NCBI GenBank assembly: GCA_029204225.1
Contig: CM055095.1
Span: 68,547,691 to 68,611,690 of the forward strand
Reading direction: 5' to 3'
Source: Diphasiastrum complanatum
Taxonomy: Eukaryota; Streptophyta; Lycopodiopsida; Lycopodiales; Lycopodiaceae
DNA length: 64,000 nt
Shown: piece by piece, positions 11,338-22,934 of the stretch
Position numbering within the stretch: the stretch's first letter is position 1
How the letters are laid out: each line of letters starts with the position of its first letter
Program-made: the position numbers and the translations under genes
Notes under the pieces: generated by a model
Seen by the model: the letters and a program-made list of their open reading frames with translations, nothing else
The model's database searches: none
What the model was told of the DNA's origin: nothing

Positions 11338-11479
11338 TCAAACTCGAAACCACCTCTGAGAAGATCAGACAAACAACAAAAACCACCAAAAAGGTATGCC
11401 AAGATGTTTTAATACAACCATCAAATTTTGTGGATTCTCTGATGAACCTTAAACTTTTGAGGAAGCTGTTGATTGACCA

Positions 11480-12423
11480 TACAAAGATCACTGGATTTAG
11501 GCAATGGAGGACGAAATGTCATCCATTTATAAGAACAATGTATGGACACTTGCACCTATACTGATGGTAGAAAACTAGTCAAATGCAAGTGGATCTACAA
11601 GATCAAATGGAGAAAGCATCAGATACAAAGCAAGGTTAATTGCTAAAGGATTTTCAGAGAAGTATGGGATCGACTACACTGATACTTTCTCACCGGTAGT
11701 CAAACATACACCAATTTGCTTGTTATTCGCGTATGCAGTGGCTCGTGATCTAAAAATCCATATTGTGGATGAGAAGACTGCTTTCCTACACGTAGAACTG
11801 GAGGAAGACTTATTCATGGACCAACCACTTGGTTTTGTAAACCAAGAATATCCAGAATATGGATGTCACATGAATAAAAGCATCTATGGTCTAAAACAAA
11901 CAACAAGACAATGGTATAGAAAGAAGGATGAAGCACTACGTTCCTTAGGCTTCAAACCTGTATTTGCTAAATCAAATGTCTATATCAAGCATGTCCAAAA
12001 TGAAATAATCATTCTAGTTGTCTATGTTGATGACACACTTATCTTCTCAAGAAGAGATAAGTTAATTTCAGATGTCAAAAGAGACATTTCTGAAATATTT
12101 GAGATCGCTGATCTAGGAGAAACTAAAATCTATCTAGGCTTGCAGATCGTGAGAGACTTTGAGGTGGTAAGTTGTATCTTCACCAACAAAAGTACACTCA
12201 AAAGATCATTAAAGACTTCAACATGCTTGAATGCAAAGGTGTGCAGACTCTCATGATACCTGAAACAATACTGAGTAAGGCAGATTGTCCGCAGACTCTC
12301 GAGGAAGAGGAACGAATGGCCAAAACACCCTATTGCAGGCTGATTGGGTCATTGTTATATCTAGCAGACAACACCATACCTGATATAGCGTTTGCAGTAT
12401 ACAGACTGAGCCAATATAATTAG
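11480..12423 (+). pseudogene. copia-2 reverse transcriptase
   Basis: Readable blocks are LIAKGFSEKYGIDYTDTFSP, DEKTAFLHVELEEDLFMDQP, NKSIYGLKQTTRQWYRKKDE and the catalytic YVDD (VVYVDDTLIFS, near 12030), then DLGETKIYLGLQIVRD and YCRLIGSLLYLADNTIPDIA. The longest frame runs 11720-12256 and a shifted one 12172-12423. Stops before 11720 break the N-terminal part. Confidence 0.85.
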
Positions 12424-12429
12424 ATTCCA

Positions 12430-13074
12430 TGATCATTGCATTGGAAGTTGACAAAGAGAGTACTACAATATCTCTAGGAAACGAAAGACTATGGACTGTG
12501 TTATTCGAAGGAAGCTGGATTTCACATCGAACCTTACAGTGATGCAAGCTGGGCATCCATGAAGGATGATAGCAAAAATATTTTAAGAAGTTGTACTTTA
12601 GTATATGGCACAGCCATACTCTGGATAAGTAAGAAGCAAACAACAGTAGATCAATCTTCCTGTGAAGCGGAATATGTAGCAGCAGCCAAGATGGCAAACA
12701 AGCTGATCTCGATTAAACAAATGTTGGAAGGATTTGATGAATCTATTTATGAACCTTATGTCTTGTTAATAGATAATACTTCAGCAATCTATCTTATGAA
12801 AGATCTTGTATTTCACTCGAAAACAAAGCACATAGCTATCAAATATCATGTGATTCGGTACTTAGTCGAGAAGAAGATACTAAAGACACTCTTCATACCT
12901 ATTGAGGAAATGACAGCTGATATCTTTACAAAGCCACTCAGTAAGGCTTTGTTCGAAAAGCAGCGAAGAAGATTGGGGTTAATCCAATTGCCCACTTTGA
13001 GAGAGAGTTGTAGAACAACTGATCAAACAGATCTTGATTCTACTAACAAAGCGTGCAGTTTACTTGACAAAGAA
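12430..13074 (+). pseudogene. copia-2 RNase H
   Basis: An open frame of 172 codons (from 12559) contains SCEAEYVAAAKMANKLI, LIDNTSAIYLMKDLVFHSKT, KHIAIKYHVIRYLVEKK and TADIFTKPLSKALFEKQRRR, the complete C-terminal signature of copia RNase H. The first Asp region lies before it (YSDASWAS at about 12537). It ends at a TAA just inside the 3' LTR. Confidence 0.85.
12988..13008 (+). other. Polypurine tract of copia-2
   Basis: ACTTTGAGAGAGAG directly precedes the 3' LTR start at 13009, the expected second-strand primer. Confidence 0.75.
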
Positions 13075-13934
13075 TAAGAAACGAACACGAACTTGAAACA
13101 TTTTTATTCATGATCAATCTCGAAGGATTCACTTGTCTTGCAGTCAACTCGAAAGATTTGCAAAATAGTTACTTGTAGGAGCTCGTGGCTTTCTTGTTGA
13201 AGCTCAAAAGATTCGTGAATAGAATCTTGTCGCGAAATATTTTGTTTCTTGTTCAAACCTCAGATGTCGCGAAATTGTCGTGAACAATTCGCGAAATCTT
13301 CTGGACTGTTCTTCAAGCTCACCTGTCGCAAAACTGTCGTGAACACTTTGCAAAATATTCTAGATTTGTTTTTCAAGCTCAAGAATTGTCATTTGTCGCG
13401 AACAATTCGTGAAAGACGAAAATGTCGCGAAAAGACAAGTGTCGCAAACAATTTGCGAAACACGAAGCTGAAATGAAGAGACTGAGACTATCGCGAATAA
13501 TTTACGAACAGAAATTATTCGACCCTGGAAACAGAGCATCTATTTGAATATCAACCATCGTAAATGGTTAGATATCTATTGTTACAACATTAAAAGGCCA
13601 AAAGACCTGTCTTGTAGCAATATAAATACATGTGCACTACTCGTTGTAACATACTCACTCAATCAGAGACACAACAACGAGATAAGACAACAAGTAATGA
13701 ATCAGATTCAGAGTTATAAAAATTCATTTTTGATCAATAGTTTCTTATTGTCAAAATTGTCTTAAGTTGTCTCTTACTTCCGCATATTATTTTTGCATGC
13801 ATATTCAATCAAGACAAATACTGTGCTATTAGTACATAGATCAGATACAGTCCCGATTGAAGACATTGATATTAGTTTGATTTATTCAAGTTTTCATCGT
13901 GTTTTCTGTGGAAGAATAAATACTAGTTCTTACA
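13009..13934 (+). repeat. 3' LTR of copia-2
   Basis: Starts TGTAGAACAACTGATC and ends TAGTTCTTACA, giving the inverted ends TGTAGAAC...GTTCTTACA. It matches the 5' LTR along its length; the 5' copy has a diverged end. It also carries the TTCGCGAA array (13120-13520). Confidence 0.85.
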
Positions 13935-14487
13935 AAACCATAGTTCTTCTGGAAAATTCATCAATAGAAGCTATGAAATACTTTGCATCCTTCAGTGAAG
14001 GATTTTGCATTGGGCCACATATATCTGTATGTACAACATCTAGTAATCCTCTAGGAATATGTTGATGGCTTGACCTAGATGGTTTCTTGCTTTGTTTACT
14101 GACCAGACAGTCTTGACAGACAGGTAATTCGACTTCCTTGTTAGGATAGTCGAGATCAAGAACAATGGATTGCTTAGACATTTGTTGTACAGAAGCATGA
14201 TTCAAATGACCAAGTCTATAATGCCAAAGTAAACTTTTATTTGTCTGAATAGAAGTATTAAGTGCTTGACTAGAGACAGAAAAGCAATGACTTAATATGT
14301 ACAAGTATCCATGCCTCTTTCTGAGTGCTAGGATCTTGCCTGTCCTATCGACTACTTTACACTCACCAGATTCAAATTCTACTTTATGTCCTAAATATGT
14401 AATCCTGCTAATAGAGCAGATTTGTTGACAGATTTGGCTGTAGGGTCGAAGTTCTCTCGTGGTAGTAGCCCTCCCGCTTGTGAACAA
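13935..14487 (-). pseudogene. copia-1 GAG-pre-integrase and integrase N-terminal part
   Basis: A 185-codon minus frame. VEFESGECKVVDRTGKILAL is the end of the protease domain region. LLWHYRLGHLNHASVQQMSK gives the HHCC histidines and VCQDCLVSKQSKKPSRSS the cysteines. LLDVVHTDICGPM supplies the first catalytic Asp and KYFIASIDEFSRRTMV ends at the copia-2 insertion. It joins 7943 on the other side of copia-2. Its right end (N-terminus) is cut near 14490. Confidence 0.8.
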
Positions 14488-14489
14488 GG

Positions 14490-15187
14490 GTACCTAACTA
14501 TGTAAAGATGCTACTTTTAGATAGATCTCTACTTTTTTTCTATCTCTATCACCACTAACACTACTCACCCCTAACTCTACTCCACTACACTAACATTCAT
14601 CATGATTGAGGGTGAATGATAAGAAAAGGAGAAGAGGAGAAGAGGAAGAGAGGGGAAGAGGGTAAGAGAGAGTGAGAGAGATGAGATGAAGATTAGCTCA
14701 AATGCTCAATTTCATTGCTTATGGAGAAACCTTAACTAGCATAAACAAAAAGCATGGAAAATGGAAATAACAAGTAAACCACAACAATAGCATAAGCAAG
14801 AGTGATTAGCAAATGAGGATGCTTGAGCTCCCAAAATGATAGAGTCTCCTCCTCTCTATTAAGCATGAAAATAGAGTACAAATGGTGTCTTTTTATAAAT
14901 GGGAAAGGCCCTTGTCCCAAAATCCTATTGGCTAATATTCACATTGATCCTATCCATTCATGTTGGACCCAACTTGATCAAAGGGTCCACAAAAAGTACA
15001 TTAAAAATCACAAGATTCATGTGAGTCCAAAATTGGACCCAACTCTAAAAAAGTAAACTCTAAGTTCTAACTTAACTTTGGGCCTCAAGTTTTATTTTAA
15101 TTACAAAGGGCCCAAGTCTATTGTTTCTATTTACATTTGACTTGCGTGCTCATTGGGCCATGGGCTTATACGCACAGGAAGCCAACA
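14490..15187 (-). repeat. LTR-like non-coding segment, family shared with 60,390-60,528
   Basis: No gene is seen. The last 140 bases resemble 60,390-60,528, and both end in a GGGCTTAYACRCACAGRA block. On the minus strand the segment begins TGTTGTTGGCTTCC after AATAAAAG and contains a TATA-like CATTTATAAAAAGAC near 14890, which suggests an LTR. A purine-rich tract (14620-14690) lies inside. The left boundary is uncertain. Confidence 0.4.
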
Positions 15188-15194
15188 ACACTTT

Positions 15195-15838
15195 TATTAA
15201 CTAACCGATGATCCATCGTTGGTCGATCCAGGCTTGAAAATGGCTCATCCAGGGATTGCCAAGAAGGGCGGCTCAGTAATATATGCGAGCGACTGGCAGC
15301 TGATCTTCCACTCGATCTGAGGCAAGGATTGTATTCGGGTCAAAGAATATTAGTGGGAGAAAATTGTCCCACTTTGTCTCTACACCCGTGAGATATGCCA
15401 AGTCCCGGACGTAAGTTGTGTCATGTGGACTGTTGGGTCTGGACAATTGAAATATTCATTAGAAAATTTGTTGAAAGTCCTTTGGGCATCTACAATCGTT
15501 GTCCATCCGTGCTCTGAGTTGATTTTTGACCAATTGTAGTTGTTTAGCGTGATTTTGTCCAATGGGATGCTGCATTCTGCCCATTTGGTGCGTCGTAAGC
15601 ATGGCAAGAAATGGGCGTTTATTTGGAGTTTCTGAGGACTCGTCACATATGCCCTGATGGCCGCATGGTCACACTCGAATAGGTGCTAGTGCCACTCTGC
15701 TTGTGGTTGGAGGGCGGGGAGTGCTTTTAGCTCTTGTCCCTTGTTGGTTTGCGCCGAAAGCTTGGCTGACAGATATAAAGCGCAAGCCTTGTGATGAAGA
15801 GGCTTGACCTTCTCCTTGACTTTGGCTAGGGCTCGTGT
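15195..15838 (-). pseudogene. Gag-like ORF of gypsy element C (unidentified)
   Basis: Downstream (minus) of the PBS of element C a coding-like frame starts at an ATG near 15838 (MTRALAKVKEKVKPLHHKA). It has one internal stop near 15692, continues as VTSPQKLQINAHFLPCLRRT to about 15410, and after a one-base shift as TTYVRDLAYLTGVETKWDNF and then FFDPNTILASDRVEDQ down to about 15250. Position after a tRNA-Asp PBS suggests the N-terminal part of a Tat/Athila-type gag, but I do not recognise a domain. No zinc knuckle is seen. Confidence 0.4.
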
Positions 15839-15929
15839 CATGGCCTTGGCCCTGTGTGTCTACTCTAGTATCGGGAGGCCCTTGGTCTTGTCCGCCTGTA
15901 GCATGGATCGTTTAAGAATGTGGGTGGTG

Positions 15930-15947
15930 CAAGCGACAACGGTGCCA
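15930..15947 (-). other. Primer-binding site of element C (tRNA-Asp type)
   Basis: Minus strand TGGCACCGTTGTCGCTTG, two bases from LTR C. Confidence 0.65.
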
Positions 15948-15949
15948 AA

Positions 15950-16995
15950 TGTTTACTGATTCCTTGCTCTAGATAATCAGTTGGCTAACTTCTTTACTTC
16001 TGTCTTCTTGTTATAGATGTTTCCTGCCTGTTACCAGGCTCGTTTGGGCAATTTCTTGAAGTTAACATTCTTGTTTCATTTCCCAATCAGGCATAGAGGA
16101 CTGATAATCGTTGTAGTATGTGTCCTGCCTGTCAGATGACAACTCAGGTGCATCTCTCTTGCACTGAAATCACATGCTTACAAACCAAACACTCTAGCAA
16201 TCTAAAACTAAGCTACGATACACTCCATAAAACAAGAAACAAGAAACTAAAGATTAAACAACATTTTGAATGTCCAAGGATCAAGAAACACTCATTTCTT
16301 GATTCTTAGAGAGCCCAAGAACATCAAGAACTGGATTGTAAGAGGATATGCAAGATTTACACCACAAATCCAGCCTATTTAGTTTACCTGAATGCTGATT
16401 TCTACATTAATCCACAAGAAAACAAGAAATCTAATCCACCACTAAGATCCACAACTACACACAAGGGATGGAAGGACATGATCATAAGAGAATCACTCAA
16501 GAAAATAATCATGATCAAGGAGCTCAACGGATGCACCAAACTCGTAGAGGCTCTTCTCATTTGGACATGGCATAGATGCATTACACAAAAAGATTCCTTC
16601 TACAAAGAGGGAGTCTCTTAAATAAGCAAGAGAGCTCCTTAGGTGGCATCCTAGTAGCATTTCCACATTTCACAAATTACAAGTGGAATAATGCTCTCCA
16701 CTAGAGGTCACCATCAAAAGGTCACCCACTCCACTTTCTTTAAGAGAGGTCTACTTGCATTTATTACATTAGCCTAAAAATACTAGTTCCTACATGGTCA
16801 TTCCATCTTTCGGGATTCACCATGAGGCTTACACAGTTCTTGCTTGTCATTCTTAACTAATACTTCTCGACTCTCATACTCGGCTCTCAATCTTCATTCG
16901 TCTCATCTTCTCTGAGACCTCCTCGGTCTAAGGTGAGAGGTGCTCTTGAGTAGCTCTGGTTGAGTATCTTGGGGATTCATTAGAATCAGCCAACA
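15950..16995 (-). repeat. LTR C (5' LTR of gypsy element C)
   Basis: 1,046 bases, plus-strand ends TGTTTACTGATTC and GAATCAGCCAACA. It is the most complete reference copy for LTRs A, B and D. It interrupts the RNase H of a copia fragment (right flank CCCCT at 16996). The 3' part of element C is missing beyond about 15190. Confidence 0.8.
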
Positions 16996-17850
16996 CCCCT
17001 GCCATATAGAAATAGAACCCGGAGATAGATTTTCTGGTGGAAACTGTTCCTCCCCAATCTGAGTCGGAGTAGCCTCGCATGACGAGTGGGTCGATAACAT
17101 TTTCATCATAACACGATCTAAACTTTCCTAAATATATCTCATCACTCTCTTTAATGCTTTTCAATGAGAGATTATAGGATTAGACATGAATTGACTTAGT
17201 GTGCTAATAGCGTATGCTAAATTTGGTCTAGTACATAGCATTTCATACCAAAGATCTGATTAGTGAATGATAAGGGTACTTCTCTAAGTTGAGTACTTCA
17301 CTATCGGTCTCAACACAAGAAGTTTTAGTCAATACAATACTTGGATCCATTGATGTATCAATTGGTTTGCAATCAGACATATGAAATTTTTCTAAAATGT
17401 CTTTTAAATATGTCTGCTGGCTAAGATAGATCTTCTTCTGAAGTCTATTTCTAGTAATGTGAATTCCTAGCAAAGAATGGACAGCGCTAGGATCAGTCAT
17501 GTCAAATTCTTTTGACAGATCACTCTTAGTAGTGTGTAGTAGAAAATTGTTGTTAGACAAAATAAATGCATCATCTACGCATCGAACCATGCTCTTGCAG
17601 GTTGTTTCAGACCATAGATTGCTTTGTGTAGCTTGCACACTTTGTGATCTTGGCCTTTGACTTTGAATCCTTCTGGTTGGAAGGTATACAACTCCTCTTC
17701 GACATTGTCGTTGAGAAACGCTGTCTTGACATCCATCTGGTGCATTTTGAGGTCTTCCGCGGCTGCTAATGCAATCAAAAGCCTGATTGACTACATTCTG
17801 ACAACATGACTAAAAATCTCTTGATAATCCACTCCTTGGACTTGAGTGAA
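16996..17850 (-). pseudogene. Copia fragment (copia-3): RT C-terminal part and RNase H start
   Basis: On the minus strand: GVDYQEIFSHVVRM near 17810; AAAEDLKMHQMDVKTAFLND and HKAIYGLKQPARAWFDA (17778-17575); a degenerate version of the YVDD region (RCVDDAFILSNNN); DPSAVHSLLGIHITRN and QTYLKDILEKFHMSDCKPID (17638-17243); then the RNase H opening GYSDSDWGGTVSTRKSISGF (17164-16996), where LTR C is inserted. Typical Ty1/copia order with frameshifts. Confidence 0.75.
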
Positions 17851-18056
17851 GATCACATTGGAATGGAAATATGAGCACCAACTACCTATTGAAATGAAAA
17901 AATAAGCGACATTTCCAAGTTTGAATCAAGCATACAAGCATGGATATTGGATTGATCGTACAGAGTATAGAATATAATCAAAGATGAGTATTTTGTTTTG
18001 CTTCATAGAATCTGGTCATAGTACTTTGATGCAACTGATTACTCTATTTTTTTTTT
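17851..18056. other. Junction segment without recognisable features
   Basis: A short AT-rich stretch ending in a T10 tract (18048-18057) between two copia fragments of opposite orientation. No gene or repeat boundary could be fixed. Confidence 0.5.
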
Positions 18057-18565
18057 ATGATGACATTGTATCATCTACATATGGATATCCCTATTGATTT
18101 GGCACCTTTGCAGAGAAAAGGAGGCAAAGGAATTCAAATATCTGCTGAGGATCATTATCCAAAGAGTTTTGTGGATTCAGTGACAAACCACAAACATTCG
18201 AGGACAGACAAGGACGAATGGATCCAAGCCATGAATGAAGAAATTGAATCCATGAAGAAGAATGAGGTATAAACACTGCAACCGGTGCCAGATAAATGAA
18301 AACTGGTGCAATGCAAATGGGTTTACAAGATCAAATATGGACTGAATGGAGATGTTCCGAGATACAGGGCCAGATTTGTAGCGAAGGGATTATCTCAAAA
18401 GTACGGCATCGACTACACCAAGACCTTCTCTCCAGTGGTGAAACATGCATCCTTACGCCTACTACTTGTATATGTAGCTGCATACAACCTCAGAATTCAC
18501 ATCCTTGATGAGAAGACAACATTCCTACATGGCGAGCTAGACAAAAAAGTCTACATGGAAGATGT
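18057..18565 (+). pseudogene. Copia RT N-terminal fragment (plus strand)
   Basis: DEWIQAMNEEIESMKKNEV, then after stops VQCKWVYKIKYGLNGDVPRY, RARFVAKGLSQKYGIDYTKT, FSPVVKHASLRLLL and HILDEKTTFLHGELDKKVYM. This is the finger/palm start of a Ty1/copia RT, cut before the YVDD box near 18565. Two stop codons lie between 18270 and 18300. Confidence 0.8.
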
Positions 18566-20975
18566 GAACTCCAAAGCCACCATTAAGTCCCTCACATGAC
18601 TGTGCATGCCAATATCCCTCCAAGTAAACCTGTGAGATCTTCCATGGCCCGAACCAAATGATTTGCACCCTGTCATCACTGGAATCTGCATCCCTGATGC
18701 AATACTGATATGGCAAATTGACTTGACTTATCCAAACTGGCAGTTGAAGTGTTTCTCTCGATGACAAACCTGATATACTACTCCACAGCTAAAATTACTT
18801 GATCAAAATTGACTTACCGACTACAAAACCACAAAATCATCACACTCACTACTCTCCAAGAGCATCCAAAGTGTGATTAGTGACTCATTTTTCATCCTCT
18901 GCGTGTCCCACACATAGCTCGTCCAATGCAAGTCTGCTATCTTGCCCAATGGCTTTCAACTGGCACCACCTTGCACTTCCATCACCTTGTGACCACCAAT
19001 ATGTGTGTACCTCCAAGCTAGCCCATATTCCCCTCTGAACGAGAAATTTCCAAGCTGCAGATACGTGTGTCAATGCAGCTATCACCTGACTCGACAATGC
19101 CACTGCCGATCATGCATGTGAGAGCGTTCCCCCGAAATGCCACTTGACGTTGGTTGGTTCTAACTCCAAAAGTTGAACCTAATCACAAGAATTTTTCACC
19201 TGTAATCGGATACCATGCCTATCTCTCACCTGTGATTGCTTGCCCTCTCAAAATTGTCGCCAATGATGAGTAGTCACGTCGCCAAACTGCACTTCCGTCG
19301 CCAATACTAGCTTTCTCCACACAATTCCGCTACCATTCGCCCCCAAACTACATTTACCACCTCCAAATGCCTTGTTACCCTGTTAGAAGTAAGTAATAAT
19401 GATTCCAAAGTGATAATGCCTACTGCCCTGTAGCAGGTTTCACCAACCAAAAATTGTCCCAAATTTGGCCTTACGGTACCCAAATGGCGAATGTAGCCCA
19501 TTACTAGGTCACCCGCACTCCGCTCGATAGAATGGTGATGAAAACACTTCAAAACACATTTCTCTCTACTCTATGACATCACTCTGTCCGCTGGCTCCAA
19601 AAAGCTAGTTTCAAGGGTCATTTTAGCCCAAGGATGGCCAAAAAATGTGCCCTCTAGCCAAAGTTATCCCTTTCCAAAGGGTGACTTGCAAATTTGAACT
19701 ATTTATTCATGATGAAGCAACTTCACCTTTCGGTTGTGAAGGGACCCAACTCAACTTTCAGTATGAAAATTTTTAATGAGGTGGAAGTGCTTTATGCACT
19801 TCAGACCCCTTCAATTGAAGTTTTTGGTGGTTTTGAGGCAATCCAATGGTGCATTCACATCCAACGGTCCATATGACATGTGGCCTCCACCGTTGATCAG
19901 CAGATTCCCTGATCGCATGGCCACAATGAAACTTGAGTACCAAACGAAGCTCTAGGAGACACCACTCCCTTTCATACACTACAAGACCAGCGTAGCTGGC
20001 TGCGCGCACTGGCCCGCAAGCCTTCAAGGCTATCTCTCCTCCATTTTCCTTCAGGCCTTCTTCCAAGCTTTTCAGCTATGGTAGATGTTGGGGCATTTTT
20101 CACACTTACTCCTCCTCTGGCCCCCGGCCATCCACGACCCTTTGCTAGATCCATATTTGTTCTCGGACGCCCATCTGCAGCCGTTGACAGCATCCAAAAC
20201 AGTTCACATCAGAGGAAAAACGAAGGATTTTCAACTGTAAACCCTAGCCACCATTTTGGCTCTCTGAGAGAATTTGATCCAGTGCCATAATCTGTCAACA
20301 GCTGCCCACGGCCATCTGCAGGATGCCTCTCCCACCAGTGTGTCCCTCTTCACAAATTTACACTATTGCAAAAAGGCTTTACATAGAGAACGATCTAAGC
20401 TTTTTGCTCTGTAAACCCTAGCAGCTTGAACTTTTTGCTCTGTAAACCCTAGCAGCTTGAAGAAGAGGATATCTTGGGCATTTTTCCACATTTTCCAGTG
20501 GTTCTTCTTGCAGCTCATCATCTGATTGAGGTCTCCCTTCCTCTAGTGATTTGATCCAATTTACAGTTCTTCAATTGATGCGGTATTGACTGCAAACAAG
20601 CCGATTTTCCAAAAAATCCGTCAACACCCTACAAAACTAGCCGTTTTGAACCAAATTTGATCCTGTAAATTGCCATGGCTCTCCATCACTACTCTTTGCA
20701 AATCCCTTGCAAGCCCCGTTGCGCCAAATGGCTGTCCACATAGTGAATTATGAAGCCACCATCGATGATTTCTCCGAAACCACTGAAACTACAAGTTTCT
20801 TTGTGAATTCTCCTTGGAATCCACCTACGACGATCGTTCTGATCTTCCCCGAAGCTCCGATTGAAAGAAATTTGTTGTCTCATGCCATCTGGACTGCCGA
20901 TACCCCGTATGGAGTCCTCTCTCCTGAGACACTCCGAGTGCTATTTTTTCTGGTGCATACCTGCATCACCCTGAC
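18566..20975 (-). other. Non-coding stretch, probably leader/internal region of an LTR element
   Basis: No recognisable protein. Short frames on both strands lack domain signals. A PBS and LTR end lie immediately to the right (20976-20991), so on the minus strand this would be the internal part of an element without recognised coding capacity. A 31-base direct duplication around CTCTGTAAACCCTAGCAGC lies at about 20400-20460. Confidence 0.4.
20400..20460. repeat. 31-base tandem duplication
   Basis: Two adjacent copies of a unit containing CTCTGTAAACCCTAGCAGC followed by TTGAA. Confidence 0.8.
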
Positions 20976-20987
20976 GCTCTGATACCA
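20976..20987 (-). other. Primer-binding site (tRNA-Met) of a minus-strand LTR element
   Basis: Plus strand GCTCTGATACCA, i.e. TGGTATCAGAGC on the minus strand, three bases from TGAAATTCCC (LTR end at 20991). Confidence 0.75.
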
Positions 20988-20990
20988 AGT

Positions 20991-21460
20991 TGAAATTCCC
21001 ATAGAATCTATTGCAATATGCAGATCACATCGCACAATCACCATAGCCACTCCTCACAAGCTCTCAAATATGGCACAACAAAAGTTAATATATTACAAAA
21101 AAACATTGTACATATAGAGTATTCACAAACTGCATGAAAAGGCAGGTGTCCTAAAATTGGCCTACCACCTGTCAAACTAAGGTCGGGCCCAATATGGCCA
21201 AATTCGACCGACAAACTTGGGACATGCCCCCAATCATAGCAAGTACTGTAAATAACTCTGTACAGGCTAATTTTCCTACCAGTATGGCTACTCGGCTAAC
21301 CCAAGTAGCCGGCTACGGGATCAGTGCCCGATCGATATAATGATAGTGGGTCACGTCCCGAACACAACCATATACAGTAAACCAAATAAACTGTACAGTA
21401 ATTACATTATCACATTTAGAGCTTATACTAATGAATCAGATCACAACCTGATTTCTAACT
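20991..21460 (-). repeat. LTR-like segment adjoining the PBS
   Basis: Lies between the PBS at 20976-20987 and the broken RNase H of a copia fragment at about 21460. It should be the 5' LTR of the element whose interior runs leftwards. The right boundary is inferred only from where the copia coding similarity stops. Confidence 0.45.
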
Positions 21461-22548
21461 CCAACTTGCATCACTGTAGTGGTGCAGCTCGAATTTTTTT
21501 CTTTCGTTTTCTACTATGTAGGTTAATCCCATATTTTGGGTACCCTTCAGATATTGTAGGATTCGTTTTGTCATTTGCCAATGTGTCATGCCAGGATTGG
21601 AAGAGAATTGGCTTAAGCATAAACAAAGAAAGCTAGATCGGGTCTGGTACACATTGTAAGGTACATCAGACTACCGATTAGGTTTTGGTAGGGTAGACCT
21701 TCCATCTTGTGTTTTTCTTTCTCTGTTGTTGGGCAATCTTGCTTTGTCAGCTTGGCTCCAGCTATCACTAGTGTGGCCTTTTCTTTGCAGTCCATCATGT
21801 GATATTGCTTCAGCACTTTTTTGGCATATTCAGATTGACTCAAGTGTATTTCATCTTTTATTCGATCTCTTCTGATCTCCAGCCCGATGCATTTTGTTGC
21901 TTCTCCTAGATCTGTGATTTCATAATTTTCAAAAATATGACTCTTCGTGTCCTTGATTAGCATCAAAGAGTTACCTATCATAAGGGAATCATCCACGAAA
22001 ATAGTCAGTATCACAAAATCTTTTCCTACTCTTTTTATGTAAACATTACAGTCTGGTTGTGGAGAATTGAAGTCTAGAAACTTCAAAAGACCGTCGAGCT
22101 TCTTGTACCAAGCTTGTGATGACTGCTTTAGACCATAAATGCATCTATGCAACCGACAGACATATTGTCGATTGTCGGGGTCTTCAAATCCTTCAAGCTG
22201 CTTCATGAAGATTTCTTCCTCTAGATCTCCGTGGAGAAAGACTGCCTTCACATCAATTTGGTGAATTTCCATATTGTGTTGTGTAGCGTATGCAAGGAGC
22301 AGTCATATGCTTGTCATCTTGACCATCGACGAATATGTGTCGAAATAATAAACACCATAGATTTGTGTGTAGCCCTTCGTGACAAGCCTGTCAACAGTGC
22401 CATCTGATTTCATTTTCTTTTTGTACACCCACTTGCAGTCGATGATCTTTCTATTTTCTGGTAGTGGTTCTAGTGTCCATGCTTCGTTTCGCCTCATCGT
22501 TTCGCAGCGCGAAAGATTTTCTTTTGTTTTCTTTTCGTTTCGTGTCAT
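21455..22548 (-). pseudogene. Copia fragment: RT and RNase H start
   Basis: From the right: NEAWTLEPLPENRKIIDCKW with VYKKKMKSDGTVDRLVTKGY (22548-22303), then a 219-codon frame with IHQIDVKAVFLHGDLEEEIF, HRCIYGLKQSSQAWYKKLDG, the catalytic FVDD (ILTIFVDDSLMIGN), DLGEATKCIGLEIRRDRIKD and LPYQNLIGSLMYLTMCTRPD (22272-21613). A shifted frame continues to MTHWQMTKRILQYLKGTQNM and HHYSDASWS (21652-21455), where it is cut. One frameshift near 21630 and stops near 22290 disable it. Confidence 0.85.
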
Positions 22549-22720
22549 GTCTTGTCTTTTGGTCCTGGCAGCATGTTTGACTTTTGCGAATCATTTGACC
22601 TTTGAGTTTCGTTTCGCTTCGTGTCTTAGGGTTTTTGAGGTACGTTGACTTTCGTGAATTGTTTGCCATTCGACCTTCGCTTCGCATCGCGACAAAGTTG
22701 CATGAGTTCACAATTTCTGA
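22549..22720. other. TTTCG-rich non-coding segment between two copia fragments
   Basis: Rich in TTTCGTTTCG and TTCGCTTCGC words on the plus strand. It has no gene and probably belongs to an LTR or linker; boundaries unknown. Confidence 0.4.
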
Positions 22721-22723
22721 CAG

Positions 22724-22934
22724 GTTTCATTCAAGGAGTAAGCACATTGAAATTAAGTATCACTATGTCAGAAGCAAAGTTCTCGATAAAGAGGTAAACT
22801 TGCAGTACTGTTGATAACGGAAGACATGACAACAAATTTTCTTACTAAGGCATTAAGGTTGGATGCACACAAGAGATTCTGTGCAAAAATAAGTTTAAAG
22901 GTCAAGGCATTCATGGATTCGGATTAAGGAGATG
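22724..22934 (+). pseudogene. Copia RNase H C-terminal end and polypurine tract
   Basis: FHSRSKHIEIKYHYVRSKVL followed, after a stop, by EDMTTNFLTKALRLDAHKRF is the end of a Ty1/copia RNase H. GGATTAAGGAGATG (22921-22934) then acts as polypurine tract before an LTR start. Confidence 0.75.

Larger units (their letters stand above)
7944..13934 (+). mobile_element. Nearly full-length Ty1/copia element copia-2 nested in copia-1
   Basis: 5,991 bases with 5' LTR (7944-8846), tRNA-Met PBS (8848-8859), gag, protease, integrase, RT, RNase H, polypurine tract and 3' LTR (13009-13934), flanked by AAACC duplications. The copy is complete in structure but carries many stop codons and frameshifts. It lies in the integrase region of copia-1 in the opposite orientation, so it is younger than copia-1. 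Confidence 0.9.
4765..14490 (-). mobile_element. Ty1/copia element copia-1, split by copia-2, 5' end lost
   Basis: Minus-strand order from right to left is protease edge and GAG-pre-integrase (14487-13935), integrase (13935 joined across copia-2 to 7943-7514), RT (7213-6231), RNase H (6191-5690), polypurine tract and 3' LTR (5517-4765). Integrase before RT identifies Ty1/copia. It was inserted in LTR B (possible duplication ATACT at 4760-4764) and its gag and 5' LTR are missing beyond about 14490. The copy carries frameshifts and stops throughout. Confidence 0.8.

Noticed and set aside
19773-20193. Overlapping minus frames with Gly/Arg-rich products
   Set aside because: No domain or motif; region lies next to an LTR PBS and is probably non-coding leader.
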